NCBI GenBank assembly: GCA_000733355.1
Contig: JNVV01000005.1
Coordinates: forward strand, 472,649 to 536,648
DNA from: Falciphora oryzae
Taxonomy: Eukaryota > Ascomycota > Sordariomycetes > Magnaporthales > Magnaporthaceae
DNA: 64,000 bases
Direction of reading: 5' to 3'
In this document: positions 47,110 through 58,400 of the stretch, piece after piece
How the letters are laid out: every line of letters begins with the position of its first letter
Numbering within the stretch: position 1 is the stretch's first letter
Translations under genes and position numbers: made by a program
Notes under the pieces: model-generated
Seen by the model: the letters and a program-made list of their open reading frames with translations, nothing else
Database searches by the model: none
What the model was told of the DNA's origin: nothing

Positions 47110-47823
47110 GATGAAGACATCCGCTGTTCTGTGAGGCCGCCAAATGTGTGGCCCCATCATCTGAGGGATTCTCCCATCCAGCCCCTATTACATGTGGGAC
47201 AACCCTCCGCAGGATATGTGCCCGGCTGTTCACCAAGACACAGCCCTTGATTTTCGACTTTCGTTATCAGCACATGTTCAGTCTTCTCACGTATTCCCAT
47301 GCCTGTGTTTTCTGATTTTACCGTTTCCCCCTGCCGCTTGTCTCTAGCTTACCGTCTTCCCTGTCAAAGGGCAATTGTTCGTTGATGGAGTTTGGTGTTG
47401 AAAATCCTCGCTTCTTTTTCTTCTTATTCTTTCTTTGGAAGCCGAGAAAGGGACTTCTTTATGACGAGGCGTTGGCAACTTGCGTCGGAACAAAAGTAAA
47501 GCACGGAACTTCCGATTCCATCCCTGAGCGGTGATAGGGGTTACGACATGGCCGGTATAGATGCTCTGATAGAGTAGCAACACGCTACATAATATTGTCG
47601 GCGACGATGGATTCCTTGAAAATAATGACAGCCCTACCTCGGTAGCCTCAATGAATGGTCAACGGTGTATCGTCTTCGCTGCAACACGATTGAATTCGTC
47701 CCTCATGTGTATCCAATATGAGCAACCTTGTTCTTGGGAGTCACTGCCGCACACAAAGACTTAATATTTGTTTCATTCAGTGCGCTGCTGTGCTCGCTTT
47801 CCCTGTCCCCGGTACAGGCTTGC
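47110..47823. other. Convergent 3' intergenic region
   Basis: About 710 bases between the stops of the WHIM-protein gene and the DUF1770 gene. No gene supported. Confidence 0.55.
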
Positions 47824-48483
47824 CTACCTCCATTGCCGCCCATAGGACGGCCTGGCGGCGGCGGTCCTGGACTTTTCCGGTGGGATGATCCAGTTGTTGA
47901 CGCCGTACCACCAGCGTCTTAGCCTCGCCCCCGACGAGCTGCCGTGCAGCTGCGCGTTCTTGTTCCAGTACTGCCAGCCGCATATCGCGAGGTTGTATAT
48001 GACGCCCTGGGCCAGGGGCATCATGACCTGGAGCAAGGGGGTGGAACTAGCGAGTTAGCACCGTGGCTCTCTCTCTCTCTCTCTCTTTCTTTCCTCCAAC
48101 GAAAACGACGGTATTTAGCAGCAACATGAACGGACCTGGTCTCGGGTCGTGATCCAGGCGACCTTCCACCACGTGTCGGCCTTGGCTATGCTGTGGAGGT
48201 AGCTCTGCTCGAAGCGCAGGTCCGGCAGCGGGGGCAGCTGATGGGCGGGCCGGCGCGGCGTTGGCCTCAGGACGCTGTAGGGGATGTCTTCCTCCTCTTC
48301 ATCGTCCACATCTTCTGCTTCGTCGTCCAGGCTATCCAAGTCGTCGTGCTTCTCGTGCAGCGACACGGGCTCGGTCTTGTCAGCGGCGGTCGAGGGGTTG
48401 AGGTCGTGGCGAGGTGACGGGCGGTGGTTGATGTGGGCCGTCTGCACCGTCTCCGCCACCTGCAAAGGGAGCGAGGACGACAT
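47824..48483 (-). CDS. DUF1770 family protein
   Basis: Exons 48483-48136 and 48027-47824 encode 183 residues. The sequence matches the fungal DUF1770 pattern: ETVQTAHINHRPSPRHDL at the start, then SLHEKHDDLDSL, an acidic stretch, LPPLPDLRFEQSYLHSI, ADTWWKVAWITTRDQ and, after the intron, VMMPLAQGVIYNLAICGWQYWN. The last segment is a moderately hydrophobic amphipathic helix that may touch a membrane. The protein ends with RRWWYGVNNWIIPPEK. No function is known for the family. The gene diverges from eRF1 across 960 bases. Confidence 0.92.
48066..48087. repeat. (CT)n microsatellite in the DUF1770 intron
   Basis: About ten CT units lie within the intron of the DUF1770 gene (48028-48135). Confidence 0.85.
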
Positions 48484-49443
48484 TTTGGGAGGGGGGTATT
48501 TGCGCTGCGGTGATGGGAGTCTGGGGCTTTTTCGGTATTGTCGAGTTGGATGCTCTCCAGTTCCAAAGCCCCTTGCGAGCGACGTTCGGATCGAACGCGC
48601 TGGGATCGGGGAGAGCTTGCTGGGGTGGTTACGCGCAGTTCAATCGATAACGGACTTGGGGACGGGCAGGCCCCGGCAGCCTTGGGTAGCCTTGGTTGTC
48701 TGTTGGGGCGTGATTGGCTCCCGGCGACCCGCCGGATGTACCCGGGAAACAACAATATCAAGCCTGAATTCACAGCGTGTATTCGGCGATTGCTATCTTG
48801 TGCTTTTCGGCCCAATTTACACCCATTAGTATTCAGGTACCCAGTAACTGAACATTGAATGAGACATGGAAATGGGCGTACAGGTACCCATGCAATTCTC
48901 TCAAACAGTACCAACGCAGAAGGCGCTCACCCAATGTGCAACTTGAAGTTTCCCGTTGCGTCACTTGCACGGTTTTGCGGATCCCGTTCATCCAGTCCCC
49001 TTATTTATTTATTTATTTTTTTTTTTTTTTCACCCAGGGCGGTGAGCCAAGATGAGTGAGAATCAGGCGCTGAAGGCTGGAGCCATGGGTAAGAATGACT
49101 CGCCTCAGCCAATTAGCCTCGCTGGATTCTGTTGCCGTTGCGGGCTTTTGCGACCACCAGGAAGGCCACCAGATCTGCAGCGAGCGACACGGAGGCACAA
49201 AGCACAAACTCACAGCCACTCCCCAACTCCTCTCCCCCTCCTTCAAAACCCCACCACAAAAAAATCCAGGCACACTACAGTCGCTTCACTTTTGCGCTGC
49301 CCGTTTTCTTTGTCTATTTTTCTCGTTATTGTCGTAGCCCGTTTTTCGACTTGCGAGGAGTGCAACGCTCCCCATCGCGCGCATTTTGAGAGCAGCAGCA
49401 CGCACGCGCCCGGGACTAGTTCCAGCGGGAGAAGTCTGTCAAG
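48484..49443. promoter_or_regulatory. Divergent promoter region of DUF1770 and eRF1 genes
   Basis: 960 bases between two start codons. It contains a TTTA repeat plus T-run near 49001-49030 and a pyrimidine-rich leader before the eRF1 ATG. No coding frame is convincing. Confidence 0.5.
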
Positions 49444-51098
49444 ATGAGCGACCCTCAGGGAAACGAGGCGGAGAAGAACGTAAGCCTCGTGCCCTTGCTT
49501 GTCGCTCCCACAGCAGCCCCGTCGCAGTGGCCCGGCCCGGCTCTCTCGACCTAGACCCACGGACTGACCAGGCCGCCGCGCCCATCAGATCGAGATATGG
49601 AAGGTGAAGAAGCTCATCAAGCGCCTCGAGGCCGCCCGCGGCAACGGCACCAGCATGATCTCCCTGATCATCCGTATGTTGCCTCTCCTCCCCACCTACG
49701 CCCGCTGCGCGCGCCCTTGCCGACTTCGCATCTCTCGGCTTTGCTAACGTGCGCGAGCGTAGCCCCGAAGGACCAGGTATCGCGCGCCGCCAAGATGTTG
49801 GCTGAAGAATACGTACGTGGCCAGAGAAGGCCCCCCGTCCTGTCCACGACGCCGTCGGCCGAGCCAAATCTACCCCTGCCCCGCTTGCTGACACTCGCTG
49901 CAGGGCACCGCATCCAACATCAAGTCCCGTGTGAACCGACAGTCGGTGCTGTCGGCCATCACGTCGACCCAGCAGAGGCTGAAGCTCTACAACAAGGTCC
50001 CGCCCAACGGCCTGGTCGTGTACTGTGGTGAAATCCTGACTTCGGAGGGCAAGGAGCGCAAGGTCAACATCGACTTTGAGCCGTTCAAGCCCATCAACAC
50101 CTCGCTGTACCTCTGCGACAACAAATTCCACACCGAGGCCCTCGCTGAGCTGCTCGAATCGGACCAGAAGTTCGGCTTCATCATCATGGACGGAAACGGC
50201 GCCCTCTTCGGCACCCTGAGCGGCAACACCCGCGACATCGTCCAGAAGTTCTCGGTCGACCTTCCCAAGAAGCACGGCCGTGGTGGTCAGTCAGCCCTGC
50301 GTTTCGCGCGTCTGCGTGAGGAGAAGCGCCACAACTACGTCCGCAAGGTCGCCGAGCTGGCGGTGCAGAACTTCATCACGGCCGACAAGGTCAACGTGGC
50401 CGGCATCATCCTGGCCGGTTCGGCCGACTTCAAGAACGACCTGAACGCGTCCGACATGTTCGACAACCGCCTGGCCACCAAGGTCATCAAGGTCGTCGAC
50501 GTCTCGTACGGAGGCGAGAACGGCTTCAACCAGGCCATCGAGCTGTCGGCTGAGACGCTCGGCAACGTCAAGTTCATCCAGGAGAAGAAGCTGATTGGCA
50601 AGTACTTTGAGGAGATCAGCCAGGACACGGGCCGCGTGTGCTACGGAATGGACGACACCCTCAAGGCGCTGGAGCTTGGCGCCGTCGAGATCTTGATCGT
50701 GTTTGAGAACCTCGAGATGAACCGCTGGATTCTTAAGGACAGCAGCGGCACCGAGCACATCATCCACTCTACCAAGGCCCAGGAGGCGGCCAGCAGGGAC
50801 CAATTCCTCGACAAGGAGACGGGCCAGGAGATGGAGATCGTATCGCAGGAGTCCTTCCTCGAGTGGATCGCTGAGCACTACAAGGACTTTGGTGCGACCC
50901 TGGAGTTCGTCTCGGACCGTTCGACCGAGGGCAACCAGTTCGTCAAGGGTTTCGGCGGTATCGGTGGCCTTCTGCGGTACAAGGTCAACTTTGAACAGTT
51001 GGCTGAAGTTGACGATGACGACGACTACTACGATGGTAAGACAAAGACGATAAACACTGCAAGCAGAACGTGAGGCTGACAAGGCGATGGCAGATTGA
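49444..51098 (+). CDS. SUP45: Eukaryotic peptide chain release factor eRF1
   Basis: Five exons (49444-49479, 49589-49673, 49763-49812, 49904-51035, 51094-51098) encode 435 residues. eRF1 reads all three stop codons in the ribosomal A site and triggers peptide release, working with eRF3. The stop-codon-reading motif TASNIKS is at residues 59-65. The GGQ motif that reaches the peptidyl-transferase centre is at 184-186 in [13 protein letters not shown]. The C-terminal eRF3-binding domain ends in an acidic tail (DDDDDYYDD). The final intron splits the last Asp codon, so the terminal exon contributes only two bases of that codon plus TGA. Without splicing, translation would continue 14 codons into the intron and flank. 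Confidence 0.97.
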
Positions 51099-52093
51099 CA
51101 GACTGAGTCCCTCGTTGATCACGAGGGATCTTCGACTCGAGTAGCCGAGCCCGAGCAGGCGGTCACCGAGCAGCGGGCGGCCAAGATGTCGCCCGCCCAG
51201 CGGCGAGTGATGAAGGGTTTCCCGTCCAGCCCAAGCCTCGACGGGGGTCACCAGGTCGCGCGCCCGAGCCCGCTTCGCGCTATGATGACGGCTTCTTGAG
51301 TTTTCTTTTTTCGAGGGGAGAAAGAAGAATGATTGTGAGGTGAGCTCAGACCTTCTCTGGGGAGCCCTCTCTACACCATGAAAATCTAGAAAAAGGCGTT
51401 TCTTTTGCGTTGTTCTATTGCATGTTTTATTGATAAAATGGAGAGTCGGCTGTTAGATGAGCGAGTACCCCAAAGGCCTACAACCCACTCAGAGAACAAC
51501 AAAAGTCCAAAAGGAAACCAAGAGGCTTAACGTCAGTCATGCGCAAGACCTGATCGGTGGTTCGGTTCCCGGAAAGGACGAGATGCGAACGAGAAGGCAT
51601 TGCACAAAAGGAGGGGCTGGGAGCAGCAGGGGGGTCTTCTTGGAGAAACTTTGTACGACGAGGCACCCGCTTAGTCAAGCGAGCGTATAGAGAGGAACCG
51701 AGACGGGGATGTGTCTTTGTTTGGGCGATTATATCCCAGGGGCAAGGCGTGACCCATAACACGACCCTAGCTTGTTGGTCAGATTGCGGTTTTTGGAGGA
51801 AAGGTTCCATGCTTTAGTCTTAGTTACATTTCTACCCAAGCTGGTAGGGACCTACGCAAGGCAAATGAACAATGGATATTACTCTTCGGCTATGTCGGCT
51901 CTGGGCCTTGGTTCTGAGCTCAAAGGGCCACTACAGAGCATTACAGAGCTTCAGTGTCACCCTCGGCAAGGAATAGATTTGATATTCATTTTGTGTACAT
52001 AAACCCCGCAGCCGTCTATCCATGCGTTTGCTTTTACTCCCCAGGCCATCCGGTTTACCAACCTGACCGAAGCAGAAAAAAAAAACAGCCTGC
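51099..52093. other. Convergent 3' intergenic region
   Basis: About 1 kb between the eRF1 and prephenate dehydratase stop codons. The first ~200 bases are GC-rich and probably 3' UTR. No gene supported. Confidence 0.55.
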
Positions 52094-53308
52094 TCATCGC
52101 CGGCTTTCCCAGCTGCCGAGCCACCTCGAGCCGTTGGCGACGCGCTGGACGTCGGCGAGCACGGCGGTGACCTTGTCCCTGGCGTCCTCCGCGGCCTCGA
52201 CCTCGAACTCGACGAAGAAGAGGTACTGGAAGGGCCGGATCAGGCTCGGGAGGCTGTTGACGCTGGTCAGGTTGAGCCCCGCGCGGCGGAAGCACTGCAG
52301 CACGTCGGCCAGGGAGCCGGGGGAGCGGTGGGGCACGGTGAAGGAGACGAGGGACTTGGACGTGCCAGGCGGAGGGGGGTTCTGTTGCGGGGGAGGAGGA
52401 GGATTTGCAGCAGTAGCAGTAGCAGAAGAAGAGGAGGAGGCAGCAGCGTCCTTGCGGATGACAAAGAAGCGGGTCGTGTTGTCCTCGCGGTCCTCGATGC
52501 AGGCGGCGAGCACGTCGAGGCCGTTGGGGGCGGCGGCGGCCTCGCTGGCGACGGCGGCGCTCGCGCCCTCGGGGTCGGCGGCGGCGAGCTCGGCGGCGCG
52601 GCTGGTCGAGCTCACGTCGGTCAGCTCGGCGTGGGCCAGGTACGCCGCGTTGAAGCGCGACGTCTGGCCGAAGGCTTGCGGGTGCGAGTAGACGTGGCGG
52701 ATGTGCGCGAGGCTGGTCAGGGGCTTTCCCCGTTCGGTAGTGGTGGCGGTGGTGGTGGTGGTAGGGTTGGTGGCCTCTTTGCTGCTACGCCGGCCCAGCA
52801 GGAAGTGGTGCACGTCCAGGTAGTGCTCGGCGCAGACGCTGACGCCGGCGTACTCGGCGGCGCGGTCGCCCAGGCAGTCGAGGGTGAAGGTCACGACGCC
52901 GTGGGTCGAGTTCTCAAAGGGGACGACGCCGTATGTGGCAGTCCCGGCGTGGACGGCGTCGAAGACGCCTTTTGTTTGCAGGATAGGAAGTCAGTGTAAG
53001 TCTAGGGTACGTCTTGGATACTATTATCGAGGTCTCTCATCTACATCAGTATGTCATATATATGAAAACAGTTGTACATGCCTCTGATTGTTGGGGCAGG
53101 GACCAGGCCCCAGCCCTGGCCTGGAAAGAGAGCGGTTGTGGCCTTGTGAGTGTGAGTGAATGGTGGTCATCTTTGGTTCAGTCACCGTTCCCCCGCACAC
53201 CGAAATCCCACATACTTGGTGAGAATATGATGCGGCTGGCCCAAGGAACGACACGACCGTCTTGTCTTTGGTCAAGGGCCCATCTTGTGGTGTCCCAGTC
53301 GAGGCCAT
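52094..53308 (-). CDS. PHA2: Prephenate dehydratase with ACT domain
   Basis: Modelled as three exons (53308-53216, 53142-53082, 52968-52094), 342 residues. The enzyme converts prephenate to phenylpyruvate for phenylalanine synthesis. The catalytic domain opens with VSFLGPAASYSHQ and continues as TTALFPGQGW and GVFDAVHAGTATYGVVPFENSTHG. The catalytic Thr lies in NTTRFFVI. The C-terminal ACT domain (SFTVPHRSPGSLADVLQCF, NLTSVNSLPS) is the Phe-sensing regulatory module. A Thr-rich loop and an Ala/Ser/Pro-rich linker enlarge the protein. The second intron appears to use a GC donor (AGAG|GCATGT). A GT donor 12 bases further would insert four residues but keep frame. The gene diverges from the HTD2-like gene over 428 bases. 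Confidence 0.88.
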
Positions 53309-53736
53309 ATTGGAAAAAATGTGCTGCTACTATTATTATATGTGAAAGAAGAAGAGAATAATCATAAGAGAGTGAATGTTTCTGTTCGTCTGTTGTGACT
53401 CGCCCCAGCCTCATAAAGGTTTTTCGTATTCCCTCCCGATGTCGGGCACGAATTGCAACCGACGATGGTCTCTGTGGTTGGCACGGGCTGCCAATATGAG
53501 GCTCAGTAATATGAATTGGATTGCACCAAATCCCCAACGGGGAGCACGTTGCCGTTTAGCGTTGCACCGCCTGTACGTGCAGGGAAGCAACGCCTGGCAG
53601 GACTCGCGCGGTCCACCTCACCCGCTGGACTTGGCAGCAACACCAACGATCAAATTGAAACTACATGCCGACTCCTCATGTACCACTTCCAGTTGGAACA
53701 ATCAGGCGATACCCTCAATCGCCCTTCACCGTCACA
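53309..53736. promoter_or_regulatory. Divergent promoter region of PHA2 and HTD2-like genes
   Basis: 428 bases between two start codons, which must hold both promoters. No specific site is claimed. Confidence 0.5.
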
Positions 53737-55248
53737 ATGCAGCTCAAGGGCACCAGGCTGAAGCTGAGGCGCGCGCCGAGCAGGCTCGTGGCCGCCGCCA
53801 TTGCTCCTCCACACGTTCTGAGAAGACTTGTGCACGCCGGCTATCAAAGCCACGACCAGAAATGGAACAGCTGGAAGGACGGCTGGCAGGGCCGGGCCAA
53901 CGACAACCAGTTCGCGCACCCCGGCAACCCGGCCGAGTGGAAGGAGGCCTACTACGAGTCCCAGCTGAAGCTCGAGATGAAGAACCGTCCCGGCAACCGC
54001 ACCTGGGACTACCTCTCCCCGACCCCGACCCGCCTCCTGAACCTGGCCCTGGACGACTTTTTGCCTCACGACGCCCGCCCGAGCAATTTCCGCGGCTGGC
54101 TGGGCCGGCGGACGGCAGCGTCGGCGGCGTTGGAAGAAGCCACTACTACCAACAACAGCAACGACGAGATCAGCAGCAGTCAAAACGGCCCGACCATCCG
54201 CCGCCACCCCAGCGGAGACAGGTCGCTCCTCTCCGGGCGGCCCATCACCCGCAGGCTCACGGAGGGGGCGACGCCGCTCCTCCGGCCCTCCGGCTTGGGT
54301 TCTGCGCCAACGCTCCAGGGCTCCGGCCTGCGGGACCCGACGCCGCTGCCGCAGGGCCACCATCTCGTCTACTTCCCGCCCCAGCTGTCGGACCAGGAGC
54401 TGCTCCCGGACGGCACCGACCCGGCCCACTGGCCCGGCCTGCCCTTCACCCGCCGCCTGTGGGCCGGCGGCTCCGTGACCTTCAACCGCGACTGGGAGCG
54501 CGAGCTGAGGTTCAACCGCCTGCTGTGCCCCATGTACTGCGACGAGTCTGTGAATCATGTCGAGCTCCTCCCGCATCGCCCACAGCAGCAGCAGCAGCAG
54601 GCGACAGAAGCCGCCGAGGACTACCACGACGGCGCCCCGCCCGGCAAGGTCGCAGTCACGCTACGCAGGAAGTACGGCTTCGAAGGGTCCCCGGGCCCCG
54701 TCATCACCGAGTCGCGCATCCTCGTCTTCCTACGCGACCACCCGCCCGGCGAAGGGCCCACCCAGCCGAGGAGGCCTCGGCCGGCTAGGGGCGACGACGC
54801 CGCGACGTCCCCGCTGACGGCGCGCCGAAAGCCCGACTACAGCTTCGAGATGACGCCCTCGCGCCGCCTGCTCTTCCACTTCAGCGCCCTCAGCCACAAC
54901 GCCCACCTGATCCACCTCGACCCAGCCCACGCCCGGAGCGAGGGACACCGGGACCTGCTCGTCCACGGGCCCCTGACTCTGGTCCTCACGTTCTCGGCCC
55001 TGCGCGCCCACCTGGGCCCCATGGGTGCCGCCGTCAGGTCCATCCAGTACCGCAACCTGGCCCCGCTCTACGTCAACGAGCCCCTGCGCGTCTGCGTCAG
55101 GCGCGTCGACGCCGATGGCAACGACAAGTCCACCTGGTCCGTGTGGATCGAGACGCTCGATGGCGGCCCGGCCGTCAAGGCCACGGCCGTCTCCTACCTG
55201 GTCGACGAGGATTTGTTGTTTGATCGGCCCCGGCGGCAGAAAGAATAA
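53737..55248 (+). CDS. HTD2: Mitochondrial 3-hydroxyacyl-thioester dehydratase (HTD2-like, hotdog fold)
   Basis: A single exon of 503 residues. The first ~35 residues (MQLKGTRLKLRRAPSRLVAA) are basic and free of acidic residues, a mitochondrial targeting signal. The body matches fungal Htd2-type proteins: LVYFPPQLSDQELLPDGTDP, GLPFTRRLWAGGSVTFN and a C-terminal MaoC-like half with LLFHFSALSHNAHLIHLD, the hotdog helix carrying the catalytic Asn/His region, then VHGPLTLVL. In the family this enzyme dehydrates 3-hydroxyacyl-ACP in mitochondrial type II fatty acid synthesis, which feeds lipoic acid formation and complex I assembly. A low-complexity insertion (about residues 125-160) and a Gln run are unusual. 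The start was chosen as the ATG directly before the presequence. An in-frame AATAAA overlaps the stop. Confidence 0.85.
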   Translation: MQLKGTRLKLRRAPSRLVAAAIAPPHVLRRLVHAGYQSHDQKWNSWKDGWQGRANDNQFAHPGNPAEWKEAYYESQLKLEMKNRPGNRTWDYLSPTPTRLLNLALDDFLPHDARPSNFRGWLGRRTAASAALEEATTTNNSNDEISSSQNGPTIRRHPSGDRSLLSGRPITRRLTEGATPLLRPSGLGSAPTLQGSGLRDPTPLPQGHHLVYFPPQLSDQELLPDGTDPAHWPGLPFTRRLWAGGSVTFNRDWERELRFNRLLCPMYCDESVNHVELLPHRPQQQQQQATEAAEDYHDGAPPGKVAVTLRRKYGFEGSPGPVITESRILVFLRDHPPGEGPTQPRRPRPARGDDAATSPLTARRKPDYSFEMTPSRRLLFHFSALSHNAHLIHLDPAHARSEGHRDLLVHGPLTLVLTFSALRAHLGPMGAAVRSIQYRNLAPLYVNEPLRVCVRRVDADGNDKSTWSVWIETLDGGPAVKATAVSYLVDEDLLFDRPRRQKE

Positions 55249-55468
55249 ACAAGCAGTGCCTGTTCACCCTCGCCGCCGCTCACCAGTGTATTAAATAATG
55301 TTAATTGATGGGTATCTTGAGCTTAGCTTGGTCTATTTGTCCTGTACAGAAAGAAAAGAAGAGAATATGAAACAGAAAAGTATAACTAGGAAAGACAGGC
55401 GCGAGCCAGTACAATAAAGACTCGAGAAAACCATGCGCATCTACCGAGGAAAGATCAGCCAGCACACG
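55249..55468. other. Convergent 3' region
   Basis: Only 220 bases separate the stops of the HTD2-like and LRR genes. AATAAA occurs near 55412 on the plus strand. The transcripts probably overlap. Confidence 0.55.
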
Positions 55469-58400
55469 TCAAGTAGGCACAGGCACGGTCAGGTGCCCGT
55501 TGTCCCACGAATTCCTCGGCCCCGGATCGACCTCATCGGTGGGGAGACCTATCCCCAACCCGACGCCGCCACCGAAGCTGTAGGGGCTCGTAAACGGCTC
55601 GACCGTGAAGGCGGCCGACGAGACGCGCCGGCCCCAGCGCCGCCGCTTCACGCCGAACAGCAGCCGCGCGTCGTCGTCGGTGCCGTTGTCTGTCCCGCTC
55701 ATCTTCTCCCCGTCCAGCATGACGGAGAGCAGGCGGGACTCCCCATCGACCGAGTCGTCGTCATCGTCGTCGCCGTCGTCGGCCTCGCTCTCTTCCTCTT
55801 CCCCGAGAGAAGCACCCTGCTCCGGCAGCAGGCGGCTGCGGTTGCGCGCGAGAGTCGCCTCGATGGCCACGACGGCCCCCTGCACCTCCTGCCTCAGGTC
55901 CTTGCCCGCCGAGGCCCGGGCCGCCCTAGGTATGTTCTGCAGCGCCCGGTCGAGCAGGCTCTGCTGCTGGTCGGCGCCAAAGGGGAACTGGACTAGGCTG
56001 CCGTAATTGTCACTGATGGCCTTGCGCATGAACAGGAGCGACGTCAGGTTCAGCTCGGACCCGGAGCAGTCGAGACGGCGCAGCGTCGTGTTGTCGCGCA
56101 CTCCCGAGCCCAGGCCGCCGACCTCGGTGCTCAGATTCTGGTTGCGCACCACGAGCACCCGCAGCGTCGAGTTGCGGCTCAGGCCCGTGAAGGCGCGCCC
56201 GAAGCCGCGGCCGAGTTGGCCGTCGTCGAGCTTGCCGACATAGCCCGAGAGATCGAGCCAGCGGATCGAGCGGTTCTGCGCCAGCAGCTGCTCGAGCGCG
56301 TCGCAGGCCGCGTCGGTGCACGTCGCGCTCGGCAATGGCGTGGGCGCCGTGCCTACTAGCGACACGAGCGGAAATCGCCTGGAGACGGTGAGCGCCTGGA
56401 TGAGCCGGACGTAGGCTTCGTCACGCCGGAACTCGACCATGTCCAGGTGCAGCCCGATCCGCCCTTCGGAGCACAAGGCGATGACCGATGCTAGCGCCTC
56501 GATGCCCCGCTCGAGCGGGTTTGAGCCGAGGTGCAAGTGCAGTCCGTCAAGACCAGAAACGGCGCCAAGGATGCGCGCGGCCTGGAACCCGTCTATGCTG
56601 CAATCGTTGAGCCTCAGCTGCCTGAGGCCTGGTGAGCCTGGCGAGAAGTTGCCCTGTTGTTGGAGGTTCCGCGCAGCAGCCACTCTGAGTTCGAGAAACC
56701 CAACGAGTGCTCGCTCCGTATCCACGGACAGCTGTGCGTGTCGTCTCGTTAGTGCCTGTTTCTTGCTGGACTGGACAAGTTGCGACAGCCGGTAGCCCCT
56801 AGGGCACGTGTCCACTCACCTTGTATCCAGATAGGTTGATTTCTTGGATGTTCTGGAATGCCGTGAGGCTCTCGTAAGAGAGGAGGGCGCAATACTCTGG
56901 CCCAACCACCGCATCCGCCAAATTGAGAATGTGCAGGTCGGCCATCGAGTCCACGAAGCGGGTAACGACGTCAGCGGCGACACGACCCGTGTTCTGCGAA
57001 ATATCCAAGAGCTGCAGTGAGTGCCCTTGTGATGAGAGCGCCTCGACTATCAGGTACATCTCCTGGCTACACAAGGAGCATCTGGATATATCCAATGCTT
57101 GTAGACCTGGAATAAGGTGTAACGGGACGTCGTCTTCCGGATCGTCCCGGTTGAGAAATGAGACTGAGCAAGCAGGGTAAAGCGTTAGTCACATTGCATT
57201 GAATCATCCCTCGCAAATTGACAAACAAGAGAAGGTGCTTACGGAGCGAGGCCACATCGCCAAGCCCGAGTGGACAACCACTGAGCAAAATCCGATTGCA
57301 GTTGGTTGAGCTCGCACCGAGCAGATTTAAAATCGGAGCCAGAACCTGTGCATCAGGTTTGTGCGGCAGGCTGGGCAGATTAGGCAGCGAGTCTGTGAAG
57401 TCCATCTGCCGAAGCGAAGGGATACAGAAAGCCAAGGCGTGAATCTCCTGGGCAAGAATCGAGCCTCCTTGGACCGGTTTACACAGCTCGGAGCTCAGCA
57501 GAGTCCCTACATGGTGGCGTCAGGTCAGCCAGCTCGCCCCTTTTTCTACGTACACAGAATAGCGTCGGAGTGGTTCAGAGCACTTACCATCATGGTTCAT
57601 GTACGCCACCGAGGCAGGTTTATCGCTATCAAACTTGTTCCATAGCGGTACCAGGCTGACACCGCGGAACGAGATGGATCCGATAAAGTGGTTGTACCGT
57701 GCTGCTCTCATGATGGCGAGCAACTCGAGCGGCTCGTATCTAGGCTTCGCTTTAGGCGGCAGAACGCGCAGCTCCGGGCCGTACGCGGCGTCGAGCCGGA
57801 TCTCCCACTCGACCTGCCCACACTCGTATGCCGCGCAAAAGGCCTTATGCGTCCTATGGAGGCTACCAAACTCGTCCGGCATGGCAATGATATCGTTCTC
57901 GCCCAGAGGCGGCAGGTCGTCGATCCTGAAGAGCTGTGTTCTTCGCAGGCGGCTTGGCCAGCCAGGCCGTAGGCATTCGTCCGCCTTCAACAGAGTCTGT
58001 ATTATCTGGTAGTAGAACCGACTCGACATGTGCAAATATGAGGGGTCGGCCTCGAAAGGTTTCCTAGACAATCGGGTGTCAGCAGCGGGATAAGATTATC
58101 ACCCAACTATGCCCCTTCCGACTCCTCGAATTCTCAAGATCGCCAATATCACGCTTACCGGAATCTCAGCTCAAGCCTATCCTCTCGAGGATTCCAACAG
58201 CCAAGAACACACTCGAGGTTCATAAGGCCATACTTGGCATAGCTCACCACGAGCGTCTTGTTCTCTGAGGGGCGCGTCACCTTGGCAAAATAGCAAAGAT
58301 TGACGCCGACCGCAAAATAGTAAGACTCGGTCTCGGTCCACTTGACGTTGTCGGCAAGTCTTATTCCCACGGGGAATATCTCTGGCTGCATCAGGGAGTA

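Noticed and set aside
34751..51098. SMG7 and eRF1 in one window as a possible functional cluster
   Set aside because: They are ~11.5 kb apart with adenosine kinase, uL2, WHIM and DUF1770 genes between. Nothing suggests co-regulation beyond chance.
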